Positions 1 through 11,075 of a stretch of 28,572 bases of DNA are shown in pieces; position 1 is the first letter of the stretch; each line of letters begins with the position of its first letter. The stretch is from Acanthamoeba sp. SK_2022b (lineage: Eukaryota; Discosea; Longamoebia; Acanthamoebidae): positions 1-28,572 of the forward strand of contig JANDJZ010000608.1 of NCBI GenBank assembly GCA_027943245.1, in the 5' to 3' direction. The notes under the pieces are model-generated. The model saw only the letters and a program-made list of their open reading frames with translations, made no database searches and was not told where the DNA came from. The translations under genes were made by a program, and so were the position numbers.

Positions 1-3000
1 AAGAAGAGGCGGCGGCGGCGGAGGGGTTGTTGATGAGGGGCGAGACGACGATGACGATCTCGCCCGAGTCGGTGAACTTGACCGAGTTGTTGAGGAGGTT
101 GAGGAGGATCTGGCGGAGGCGCATGTCGTCGCCGACGACGTACTGGGGGAGGGCCGGGTCGACGATGTAGGCGAGGTTGAGGCCCTTGGTGGCGGCCTTG
201 AACTCGACCAGCTTGAGCGAGGTCTCGAGGCACTCGGCGAGGGAGAAGCGCTTCTCCTCGAGCTTGACCTTCATGGCCTTGAGCTTGCTGAGGTCGAGCA
301 CGTCGTTGACGAGCTCCATGAGCGTCTCGGACGAGGCCTTGATGTTGTCGACGTACTCCTTCTGCTCGGCGGTCATGCTGGTGTCCTCCAGCAGCGAGGT
401 CATGCCGATGATGCCGTTGAGCGGCGTCCGCAGCTCGTGGCTGGCCACCGCTAGGAAGGAGTCCTTGAGCCGGTCGACCTCCTTGAGCTGGTTGTTCTTG
501 AGCTTGAGCTCCTTGTTGGTCTTCTTGAGCCGCTCGACGAGCATCGAGTTCTCGATCGAGATCATGAACTGCGACGTGAGGATCTGCAGCAGCCGCAGCC
601 GGTCGTCCGTGAAGATGCCCGTGTTGGCGTCGTTCTCAAAGTAGAGGATTCCGTAGTGCTTGTCCTTGAACGTGATCGGCGTGCAGAGGATCGAGAACGG
701 CCGCTTCTTCCTGATGTACGCATCGTTGCTGAAGTTCTCGTCCTGCGTCGCGTCACGCAGCAGCACCTTGGCTGCTCTCACCCCGCACACGCGCGCGCCG
801 ATCAACACTTGGCTCGATACCAACGCCACCAACTGTGTGGGGAAACGCACTCTTCGTTCGCCAGCAGTAGTTGAGGACCCGGTTAGGAACGTGCACGCTC
901 TCGCCCTTGAACAGGACGTTGAGCACCTTGACCACAACCTCGCCCTGTGCGCGCGCGCATGAGGCAATAGGTTTGCGAGGTGAGCATGAGGCGGAGGAGC
1001 AGCATCCACGTGGTGGTGGTGGTGGTGGTGGGTGGTGGGTGGTGGGTGGTGGTGGCAGGAGGCGGCGACGAACCAGAGGACACTCAGCTTTGGCCTTGAT
1101 GAAGAGCTGCTTGGGCTTGCCCTCATCGCTGTCCGCACTCTTGCTGCCCATCTCCATGCCCTCGTCGCAGTACTCCTCCGTGAGGAGGAGCACGCCCTTG
1201 GTGGCACACGTGTTGGACATGGTGAGGTCCATCAGCGACGTCAGCAAGTCGCTGTAGTTGAGCTTCGACGACAGCTGCTGCGACGCTTCGATCACCGTAT
1301 CCAAATCCAACGCACTGCATTCACATACACACACGCATGTTCGCCATGTGGTCAGCACACGTTGGAGTAACCGGGCGTGAGCCGTGAAGGCGCACCTGGA
1401 GATGATCTCAGTGGTGGAGTAGGGGCCAGGGCTGGGCGTCTGTGAGGCGGCGTCGGAGGGGCGGCGATAGGAGGCGGTGGCCTGAGTGATGGCCTTGGCC
1501 TTGGCCGAGGCGCCCCACTTGGAGTAGCAGTAGACGGCTTGCGAGAGGGCCTGCCCGGCCCACTCCTCCAGCACCTGCCACGCCAGCTCCTTGGCCACAG
1601 CCGCGTCCTGAATGAACCCGTTGCGCAGCGCCAGCTCGTAAGACTCGTCGTATTTGCGCAGCACTTGCAGCAGCGACGTGATCTCCTTGACTTCGTTCCT
1701 GATTCGCTCTTGCACCCGCGTGAGCTCGGCCTGCACCATGGGACACCGTTACGTTTAGCCGAGTTGCCGCTTTCGCTTTCGCCTTCGTTCTTTGGTTGGG
1801 GGGGAGGCCGACCTCAACAAGGATGTACTGATGAGCGTAATTGCAGGGGGCGCTGTCGGCGAACTTCTTGAGGTTGGCCTGGTTCTTCTGCACGATACGG
1901 ATGTAGTGCTCGTACTTCTCCTTTGTCAGGTTGTAGCTGTCGCCCTTTCTGTCCCTGTTCTCGCCGTTGCCCTTGCTCGAGGCCCACGACACCCGCTGAT
2001 GGAGCGGAAAAGGCGTTCGACACGACCGAACGAGTTAGTAGGTGTCGCGTAAGTGTAAATGAAAGAACGCGCGAGGCTCGCTGCGGGTGGCAAGCGCACC
2101 TTCTCGTCCCTCTTGCTGAGCACTCGTTTCCACTTGTTGTCTTTGTCGATCTTCATCTTGTCCTGGCGCGAGATGAATAGGTTGGAGGCCTTGCAGATGG
2201 CCAGAATGGTCAACGAGTACACGTAGTAGAATTCTGCATCATCATCACACGCACATGCACAACGACCAGAACAGCAGCGAGGAGGAGGTGGTGTGTGAGT
2301 TCAGGAGAGCGAACAACAAATGAAATGTTTCATTTGAAAGAGGAAATAAATGTTCGCAGTCTGGATCGTACCGGGAGCCTCCTTGAAGCTGAGAATGGCG
2401 TCTAGCGCGCGTGAGGCCTTGTTGCCCATCTGCAGCGCTTCGGAATACTGGCCCATGATGTAGCAGTAGTGCATCCGAATCACACAGTAGTTGCCTGGTT
2501 AAATGGCGAGGAAATGCCGCGTTAGTGCCGAGAAGAAGTCCATGATAAAGAGGAAGAGGACGACGCAACTGTATTTGAGGGGCAGCTTGTCGGGGGTCAC
2601 GCCGCTCATGATGCGCTGCTCGTACTCCTCGTCCTCTTCATGAACGGGCTTGTCCATGAGGAGCTTGATGTGTCGCTCGATTGTCTCCATCATCACCAGC
2701 AGATCGCTCCAGTTGGCGTCGCGTGCAAAGGACATGTAGGGCTCTGTCGTTTGGCCATAACGTCAGACGCCACAGACGCCCCAGGCCCTTGTTGATGATG
2801 ATGGTTGATGGATGATGGAGCTTGCGTACCTATGGAGGAGAGGATCTTGGGCAGCGAGAGGCCGGAGCACCACTGGGAGGTCAGGAGATGGTAGGCGCAG
2901 CCGGTTCCGTACACGAGGTCACCGGCCTCGATACACAGCTTGAACCCCTTCTCCAGGCCGTCGAACACCGACCGCAGGGGCTTCTTGAGCCATGCGTCAA

Positions 3001-4204
3001 ATGCTACGGTTGCGTGTCAAGAAAAATAAAGAGAAAAAGAAAAAGAGTGAGCCTAGGCAGGATGGTTGCCAGTCGACGTGCGTGCATTGGAGAGGGTCTA
3101 GGTACAGTAGAAGAGCTCCCAGACCTGCCCGCGGTCGGGCAATCTCTGTCGCTGGGCGTACTTTTCGCATAGGTCCAGGCCCAGCTTGCCCCACTCGTAA
3201 GCTTCCTCGAGCGCCTGCGGGCAGGAAAGAGCGTGAGCAGCGGGAGGGGAAAGGTGATGGCAAAGACGACGACGAAGGGACTGTGCCTGTCGGTGCATGC
3301 TGCACGCGATCCACGCATACTGCGCGTAGACGCCGGCGGTTGAGGGGTCGTTTCCGTGCTCGATGCTGATTCGGATCTGCGCACGCGCAATTAAATAACG
3401 GCAAGTCAACGAGGTCAGCAACTCACACCAAAACAAAAGGGAGAATGGGGCGGCGCGTTACCGCGGCGCACAGGGCCAACGGCAGCACGTTGGGATTGCC
3501 CACGAAGAACAGGCCAATGCACATCTTGTTGATCACGATTTGAATTCCCTGATTGACAGACAGCGCTGCAGTCAGCAGATATGCGGAAGAGCGGGAGCAG
3601 CGGGCGGACGTACTCGTGCGCGAGGATCGGTGGCAGGCGGGATGTTGATGAGCTCGGCAACCTTGCGGTCGCCTATCAGGTCGTAGACCTCCTTCCGCGC
3701 CGCCTCGACCATCTCGGGCGTGGGGTTCCGCTCGATGTTGACGCCTAGCGTGGCCAGGCACTCGAAGCCGTAGTGGACCAGATCGTCGTAGCGCTCCAAA
3801 CAGATGTAGAACTGGTTGCGGTGCGTGAATACCTCGATGACCTCCCAGATGTTGGCCGCCTGCATGCACAGCTGCTCGAACAGGTCCTGCGCCGTGTCGA
3901 CGTTCTTGCACAGGTACTCGCACTGCGCCCTCTCTGCGTCGGTCGGGTTGCGTGAGGAATCGTGAGCCCGATTGCTCTCAACGAGAGGCAGAGCTCCAGG
4001 AACCAAGCTATGCACACGAAGCGAAAGCGACGGCCGTACCCAGGTGGAGTTGAAACGTCAGCTTGTGGTGAGTGTTCCAGCAGTCTTCCGGAAGCATGGC
4101 GATGCCCTGCGCTGCCACCCGTCGTGCCATGTCGTAGGCTTGGGTAGTGGGGGAGGGATACGGCGTCACTCATATGAACGTATGGCGTCGGCTGTCTACA
4201 CGGG

Positions 4205-4262
<58 letters not shown>

Positions 4263-7200
4263 TGCAACAACGTACCAAGCGTATTCTTGCCCTTGATGGC
4301 TGCCTTGAGGTTGAGCTTGGCCAAGAGGATGCGCTGCTCGGCTGAACCGATCAGCTCTGCGGCCTTGTTGAGGTGGTATACCACATCGAAGATGTCAAAA
4401 CGCTCCGCCTGTTCGTCCTGCTCGAGGGGTTCTTGCGAGGGGATCTTCGCTGCACTCATCACGCCTTCCTGTGACAGTTACACCGGGGGGGGGGGGGGGA
4501 GCAGCGGCAGGAGAGCTGAATCCGCAGATTCGGCTTGTAATGGGAGGAGGGAGATTGGTACGAAAGGCTTGTCTTGGGCCTTGGACTTGTCTGTGGCCTT
4601 GAGCTTGTCCATGAGGAAGAGGCCGATGTTGAAGTGAATCTGCTTTCTCTGCGCCTTGTCCACGCATTCGTAGGCCGCCTGCTGCACGCGATCGTGTAGG
4701 AAGGCGTAGTCGAAGCCCTCCGACCGGAGAATGAATCCTGCGCGACACACAACGATGATGAGCCCACTGCGCCCACAAAGTTGGAGCGGACATAGTGGCG
4801 AAGCTAGCGAACCTCCGTGAAGCGCCCGCCACAGGTCGTTTTCGGCTTGGTCAACAGTGCACCGGCTATACTGAGCCACGTCCCTCACATCAAAGCAATT
4901 GCCGAAGAAGGACGCCACCTCGAGCAGCTTCAGCGTCTGTCGATTCGACATTTTTGCAAAATAATAGTTGTGTTAATAAATAATAGAAAATAATAGAACG
5001 TTACAGGGCGAGAAGCCATCCACACTCTAAGGCACGTACATTGGCCGGCAGGTTGCGCAGGTCCTGCGCCATGAATTCCACCACGTTGTCGGTGAAGCCG
5101 GTGGCCTGTATCTTCTCCAAGTCCCATTGCCAAGCTCCGCGCGTGTAGTCGAACCACTACGCGCACCACGTGAGGTCAGGATGTGTACCGGTGCGCACAG
5201 AGTGTGCGGGGGGAGGGGGCGTACAATGAGTTCCGATTGGTAGAGCTTGGTGAGGAAGCTGATGATGAAGAAGGGATTGCCCTTGGTCTTGGTGAAGACC
5301 AGATGCGACAGCGCTTCGGAGAGGTCCGGGTCAGAGTAGTGGAGCACGTTGGCCACCATATCGTTGATGTCCTTTTGGCCCAGCGGCTGCAGGCAGATGT
5401 GGTGCAGCGACGCGTTCTTCTCGCGCAGCTCGTTGACGAAGAGATTGAGCGGGTGGTCGGGACCGCTGACCTCGTTGTCGCGATAGCCGCCCACGAGAAG
5501 AAGCGATCCCGCCGTGACCGAGGATCGGCAGGTCTGGGAAGGGGTGGAGGATTAGGGATCAGCCTCAACCCTTCGCTCTCTCCCGCCCTTCCTCGCTGAA
5601 TTAAGTGTCACGAGGTCGGTACCAGCTTTTCGAGCAGCTGGAACGACGGGTGGTCGGCCCAATGGAGGTCGTCCAAAAACAGGACCAGCGGTCGCCCGGG
5701 CGTGAAGCTACATGTGGGTGTGGCCAAGGCAAAGGGAAGGGGTGAGCGAAGAGTGAATGCGAAGGAATGTCAGGGCCTCACTGCGTCACAGAGAGAGAGA
5801 GAGAGAAAAAAGAAAAAAAGAAAAAAAAACGAGTCTCACCTGCAGAAGACGTCCACGAGTCGGGTGAAGAGCTGGTTGAAGAGGGTCTTCATCTCAGTCA
5901 CCCCGAGGTCGACGTGCGGCGCGGATTGCTCGCCGATGAGGAGCTGCAGGCTGGGGATCACGTTCACCAGCAGCTGGCCGTTGGTGCCGAGCGCTGCGAG
6001 GATGCGCTCCTTCTTCGATGTCACACTCTCCTCATCTTCTGAGAGGATCTGGTGGTCGTATGGCACGAGGATCAGACCTGCACAACCGAAGCGCAAGCAG
6101 GCGAGACGGGATTGGGGGAGAGAGGAGAAAGTGGCAGTACTTGGTGAATCATGTCCGTGAACGCGACGGCGATGGCCGAATAGGGCACGTCGCGCTTGTT
6201 GTAGTCGTACTTGCCCTGGATGAAATACGACTGGTCCTTGACCACCTTCAGCTGGTTGACGAGCGACGTCTTGCCGACTCCGGAATAACCGGCAACCAGG
6301 AGGACCTACAGCGAGCGAGCGTGTCAGTCGAGCTGCAGCGGCAGCTGGCGCGTGCAAGGGTCGGGATGGGTGAGCGAGTAAGTGAGTGGGGAGCGTGCCT
6401 GATTCTTGAGCTCTTTGGCCGTCACCTCGTAGACCTTGCGCACGAGCTGGATCTCCCGCTCGCGGCCGTAGAGCCGCGACGGGAACGAGAAGACGTCGGA
6501 GACGTCGTAGCGGCCCGGCACGAAATCGTTGACGGGCGTGCGCTGCTCGCGGTTGTCCTCCAGCCACTTCTTGCAGTAGAGCAGATCGGCGTACAGGCCG
6601 CGGCTGCTCTGGTATCGCGTCTCCATCGACTTGGCCATCATCTTGCTGACCACAAGCGAGAGGCACAGCGGTATCCTAATCGTTCGCCACCGAGAACGCA
6701 AAGAACACGCGGTGAGCGGCATGCACGCACGCATGGGCGTTTAAACCACACAAGAGCAACCAGTACCGTGGCTCGGCTTCATGGAGCCGCGGTGTGGGTT
6801 TGGCCATGTGCGCGTGGAGCAGACGGATTGGAGTCTTCTCTTGAAAGGGAAGACGGCCGGTGAGGAGCTGGAAGAAGGAGACGCCGAGGGAGTAGAAGTC
6901 GCTGCGGTGGTCGATGCACTTCGACTCGGTCCGCACCGACAGTTCCGGCGGCAGGTAGGGCAGCGAGCCCAGCGCCTGAAAGGGCACGCGCCCCTGGTTT
7001 GTGTCCTTGCTGCGGATCACCACCGACGCGATGCCCAGGTCCGTCAGCTTCACGACGCCCGTTTGTCTGTTCCATATGATATTGGCCGGCTGTGGTCCGT
7101 AGAGTAAACCACCCAAGACAACACTGGGTGAGCAAACGAGTCACGATTTGGAGGAGAAGGGAGATCTTGAATCAAGGGAAGCAACAAGAGGTCAGAAAGA

Positions 7201-7798
7201 TGGAAGGAGCACTTCCGACGGAAAAACGGAGGTGGGGCACAGACCTAAAACCGTAACACAAATATTAAAATTAAAAAATAAAATAAAAAAATAAAACGAA
7301 TCGATCCCGCACTGGCTGAAACGAATGGTATACCTTGATGTCCTTGTGTACGATGGAGTGACTGTGAATTTGTCCCAGAGTGACGGTAAGCGAGATGGCA
7401 ATGTCGATGAACTGCTCGAGTTGGGTAGCAAAGGGTCCATCGCGTTCTAGGGACTTGTAAAGATCCTCGCCGCCAAAGTCCTCAAGCACAAGCGCCTCAA
7501 AATTGTGCCGCGAGATGCGATCGTAGATGGCGACCACACCAGTCACGCTGGCGAGGCTCTTAACGATGTTGTACTCGTGTTGAAAGTTGCTGAGATGTCT
7601 CGGCATTGGGAACGAAAGGCTTAACACCTTCACCCTCACGGGCGTGCCGTCCTTCTGTCGCACGCATCTGTACACCTCTGAACTGGAGCCTCGATCAATC
7701 TCATCGGACGTAAGTCGATAGCCGGCCTCTTCGACAAACTTTGCATTTTCCATCTTCTTCATTCTTTCCACTCCACTCCTCTCTCTCTCTCCCTCCAA
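1..7798 (-). CDS. Hybrid Ser/Thr kinase-AAA NTPase-TPR-GAF-histidine kinase, partial (3' end missing)
   Basis: Dual-type signalling kinase resembling fungal group X histidine kinases (Chk1/Mak family) and bacterial PknB-GAF-HisKA proteins. I trace 25 exons, all joining in frame, giving about 1792 residues before the left edge. Exons: 7798-7334, 7089-6767, 6675-6399, 6305-6141, 6048-5840, 5707-5623, 5533-5225, 5156-5040, 4936-4813, 4737-4562, 4468-4276, 4138-4040, 3933-3614, 3548-3462, 3376-3287, 3214-3106, 3003-2830, 2743-2570, 2494-2372, 2233-2100, 1995-1813, 1730-1396, 1314-1074, 944-851, 771-1. Domains: protein kinase, residues ~25-290 (VRVKVL lysine, HKDIKPAN, TDLG, PPE); NTPase with Walker A AGYSGVGKTS (~360) and Walker B LVLFLDDLHWAD (~490); helical/TPR region to ~1400; GAF ~1425-1600; HisKA H-box SHELRTP (~1646); HATPase N-box QILLNLLNNSVKF (~1757). 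The G-boxes and any receiver domain lie beyond the window. Methionines at residues 13 and 16 are alternative starts. DLG replaces DFG, but the key lysine and aspartates are present. Confidence 0.93.
1011..1055. repeat. GGT-rich simple repeat in kinase intron
   Basis: Imperfect TGG/GGT repeat inside the intron between kinase exons ending at 1074 and starting at 944. On the coding strand it reads as CCA repeats, a long pyrimidine-leaning tract within the intron. Confidence 0.85.
4207..4260. repeat. (GT)27 dinucleotide microsatellite, intronic
   Basis: Uninterrupted GT repeat of 54 nt inside the kinase intron 4139-4275. On the coding strand it is (CA)27 and begins about 15 nt after the GTACGT donor. 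Confidence 0.97.
4485..4499. repeat. G15 homopolymer, intronic
   Basis: Fifteen consecutive G residues within the kinase intron 4469-4561. On the coding strand this is a C15 tract shortly upstream of the acceptor, so it could serve as the polypyrimidine tract. It is also a likely sequencing or length-variation hotspot. Confidence 0.9.
5790..5805. repeat. (GA)n simple repeat, intronic
   Basis: Short GA run followed by A-rich sequence in the kinase intron 5708-5839. It reads as CT then T-rich on the coding strand. Confidence 0.8.
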
Positions 7799-8216
7799 AT
7801 TGCCAAGAGGAGGCGCTAAGTCCTAGCTCCGACGATGCGAGAGGATGAGAGGGCTGTCCAAAATCAAAAATAATCAATTGGATCAGATGGCCTCGTGGGC
7901 GGGCTTTGCGAACAGGCCTGACGTGCCCACCGCACGAACTCACCCAGCTACGAGACAAGGCGAGACGCGAACGTGAGGGACCCCCGCGGACCTGGGAGCT
8001 CTCTCTCGCGACCGGAGAGTGCGCCCAAGGGTTTTCACTCTGTTGGCTGTTCAATTCTTCGCCATCTTGGCTCGGCCTTCCACGCCCGCCATTGGCCTGT
8101 GCTACGCGTGACCTCATTAACGCCAACTCCTGGAAACGTTGAGCGTCACGTGCGCCGCAAAGACCTACCAAAAAGGGGGTTTGGTCGGCTGGAGAAGTCT
8201 TCTTTGTCTCAGCCAA
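7799..8216 (-). promoter_or_regulatory. Intergenic region: kinase promoter and protease 3' flank
   Basis: About 418 bp between two tandem minus-strand genes with no credible coding content. It should hold the protease 3' UTR and the kinase promoter. I see an E-box CACGTG at 8147-8152, an inverted CCAAT (ATTGG) near 8090 and a GCCATCTTGG motif near 8062, which reads as a YY1-like site on the minus strand. None of these is demonstrated, and short motifs like these occur by chance. Confidence 0.4.
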
Positions 8217-10989
8217 CTACCCCTCCGCGGGAGTGGGTGCGTCGTCAAGTGCAGGATTTACGAGCATGGCCTCGTTGCTGTCCTTGCCAAAGTCTGGCCG
8301 GGCGCCGGCCACCAAGACGCGTGGCGATTTGGACGTAGATGAGAGGGAGGACGACGAAGACCAGGTTGGCGGCGCGCTGAAGCTGAGGTCATCATCCAGG
8401 TCGTCGATGTCGTCAGCGGCGAGGATGAGCGGCTCATAATGTGGCGTACGCTGTCGCTTGTACCGTCGGGCGCTGTACACAAAGAAGCCTGGGCGATCCG
8501 AGCGTGAGCAGGAGCTGCCAATGAGGATAGAAACGGAGAGCGGGGTTACCCAGAGAAGCGACACAGACGGTCGTGAATCCTGATAACGAGCCGGCGATGG
8601 TCCACCAGACCCACTCCTCGGTTGGCGGACCAGCCCACACAAAGGCTTTGGCGTTGGTGAAGCCCACGCGCTTGTTTGCCCGATCAAAGATTGTCAGGCG
8701 GTCTGTGCTCGGCGACCACAGGGGATTTTGTGAGACCGGGTGGCCGTAGGTTTTGTGTGCAGAACCTGCTGGGAATGGCCTATACCTCGCATGAAGGTGT
8801 CGCCGAGGATGGTGAGGGCGTTGTCGATGGGCGCAATGGCCAGCTCCACGCACTTGGAGGCGCGCGATTGCAGGCGAAACTGCAATCGCAGGTACTGGTG
8901 TGGGTTCAGGTCCACCTGTACAAATTCTCGACCCGTAAGTTGTTTTGCACTGCCTGGTGGGGGAGGGGCTGACGCGCACCTGCACACCTGGAAATTTGAA
9001 AGAGATGTTAGGGTAGAGGGCAAAGTTGTTGGTAAGCTGTACAAAGTTGTTGTAGTCGAAGCAGGTGTTGAAGATGTTGTCTCCGTGACGAGAGTGCTCG
9101 CAGATCCCCAGCACACTGTAAGAAGAAAGAAAGAACGAACGACACAAGAGATCAGTCACGTCAGCTTGTCCGCACACTTGATAGGATAAGTTCCGATTGG
9201 TAACTTACCTGCAGTTGCCCGAGAGGAAGCCCTCTTTGAGCGCTTCAAAGATGTTCCTTGGCAGAATGAGCAATGTAGTACCACTGATAGAGGCCAGAGC
9301 GGATTTGTTAGTGGCTGTAAACACGGTTCCACTGTGGTGGAGCGTTGCTCCGCGGCTGAGGCGTGTTACCTGTCCACGATGACTTGCCCCATGTCCGCGG
9401 GATCGTACTCAATAGGAATCCCCGCGACGTCAATTTCCTTCAGGTCGACCACGTAGTAGCTCTCCTGCTTGATCGGAGTCCAATTGACGCCATCGAGATG
9501 TGCGCTACCTGCAGGAAGGCGGAGTGGGAATGGGAGTGCGAGCTAAGGCGACTTTGAGCGTTCGGGCCGGTGAATGTCGATAGCCGGTGTACCTGTGCCG
9601 CCCAATATCAGCTTGGCCACGCCTTTGTTGGGTTCGGGCAGGTCCAAAGCGAACACGTCAGGCAGATTGAATGCCGAGACCATGCTGTCCCATAGCGGCG
9701 GGATGCAGTTGGGCAGGCACTGTTATGAGAGAGCGAGAGAAAGCGTGAGTGGGTGTGGTGAAAGATGTTGGCAAGATTGAGCTGAGCTGGAGCGTACAGA
9801 GAGATCCGAGAAATAGGAGAGACCCAGAATGCCGTCCACTTGCGTGGTGGCGGAGAAAGTGCCAGCCGCCTCGTAGATGGCTCCAAACATGCCATCGAAC
9901 GTGCGGTTACCGAAGGTAAGCTTTTCCTTCAGCAGGATTCCTGTTCGGGAAGCGCAGATGCCGTGAGCCAAAGAAGACGTGAGCGACGGGAAAGGCGCAG
10001 GAGAACGTAGAGGCGAGCGTGCCGTTGATGTAGGACTTGTCCTGGTACTGCGAGTGGAAACCGCAATCCAATGTATCGCCGTAGCACCGCATGGCCGTGC
10101 AGTGGAAGATATCCGCGCACGAGTAGCCCTGCGCCGTTGACGAGTTGCCTCGTTTGTACCTATCCGCGGCGTGGCCCGCGCAGCCATCGCAGCCTTCAAC
10201 TGGCACAGCAAACTGACAAACAACAAAGGGTGTGTGTGTGAGCGTCTGATTGGTGCGAGCGGATGGCCTTGAGTGTCGGTACCAGTGCGCTGCCTGTGTC
10301 GACCTGCAGGTCACTCCGACCACGTGCGAGGAGGTGAGTCAACGGATTCTCAACCATGAGCATGAGTGAGGCACAGGTAGAGGGTACCTGAACGAAGAAA
10401 TGCTGTGGAGGAGTGCCCACTCCTACCTGCGCGTAGAACTCGGCACTGTTGTCACACAGAGGCACGGTGTTGTTGTGCACCACGTATCCACCGCCACCCA
10501 ACAGTGCATCGAACTTCCAACTGCTGTAGCAGTCAAGCGCCGTGTACGCTGCGAAAAAGGCAAATTATTAAATGTCGTATTTATTTTTATAATTTTTGCT
10601 TTTTTAATCATATTTGATAGAAAATAATAGTGCATCAAAAAGGACAACACCCACCAGGACCAAGCGAAGGGAAGGCACGCACTTTGCGAGATGGGCTTTA
10701 GTTTGGGCGTTGGGCCAGGATGTTGTAGCCCCTCAGAAAACTGAGAAGCAGCTGCGAAGGCGGAGGCCGTGTAAGGATGGGGGTTTTGCACGCTGCGCCT
10801 GGGCCTATGTTCCAGCACTAGCTCTATCGGAGCATTTCGATTACCAACGGAATCGAAACCCTCCTCCGAACTTGGCTGGGCCGATGCTGCCGCCGCAAGC
10901 AAGAGGACCGCAACGAGAGCTACTGCGCCTGTGAGTGATACCCGAGGAGGCGGGGACAGAAACGAAGGGGAAGCAGGCTTGCGCCCCAT
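8217..10989 (-). CDS. Type I membrane pepsin-family aspartic protease
   Basis: A1-family aspartyl endopeptidase anchored by one C-terminal membrane span, in layout like BACE/memapsin and protist membrane aspartic proteases; probably secretory or endolysosomal. Exons: 10989-10683, 10548-10388, 10303-10283, 10212 to ~10007, ~9940-9798, 9719-9593, 9508-9370, 9283-9209, 9115-8980, 8915-8786, 8702-8550, 8488-8217. Residues ~19-37 form a hydrophobic signal peptide. The first catalytic motif is VDTGSA (D158), on a 21-nt exon. The second is VDSGTT, split by an intron between S and G. ILGDTFMR and IFDRANKRVGF are the usual C-terminal lobe landmarks. A membrane span (WWTIAGSLSGFTTVCVASLG) is followed by the stop-transfer cluster RRYKRQR. 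An acidic and serine-rich cytosolic tail follows, containing a YEPL sequence that could act as a YxxPhi sorting signal. The junction near 9940-10007 does not keep frame with any good splice pair. Confidence 0.9.
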
Positions 10990-11075
10990 CTTCTCTCTCT
11001 CCTCTCGTATTACAGGTAACCAGGAGAGCTCTCTTGTGCGAACTAAACATGTTGTGCTGTGTCGACAGAAAAGAC

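Noticed and set aside
871..1257. Plus-strand frame with a Gly/Trp run over the GGT repeat
   Set aside because: It arises from an intronic simple repeat of the kinase gene and has no supporting signal.
6018..6863. 281-codon plus-strand open frame opposite the kinase
   Set aside because: It crosses clear kinase exons and introns on the minus strand and shows no family motif; a shadow frame of GC-rich DNA.
1..7798. Bacterial contamination or recent horizontal transfer for the hybrid kinase
   Set aside because: The gene has 24 short introns with the same donor style as eL37 and SNARE genes beside it, so it is long resident in this genome.
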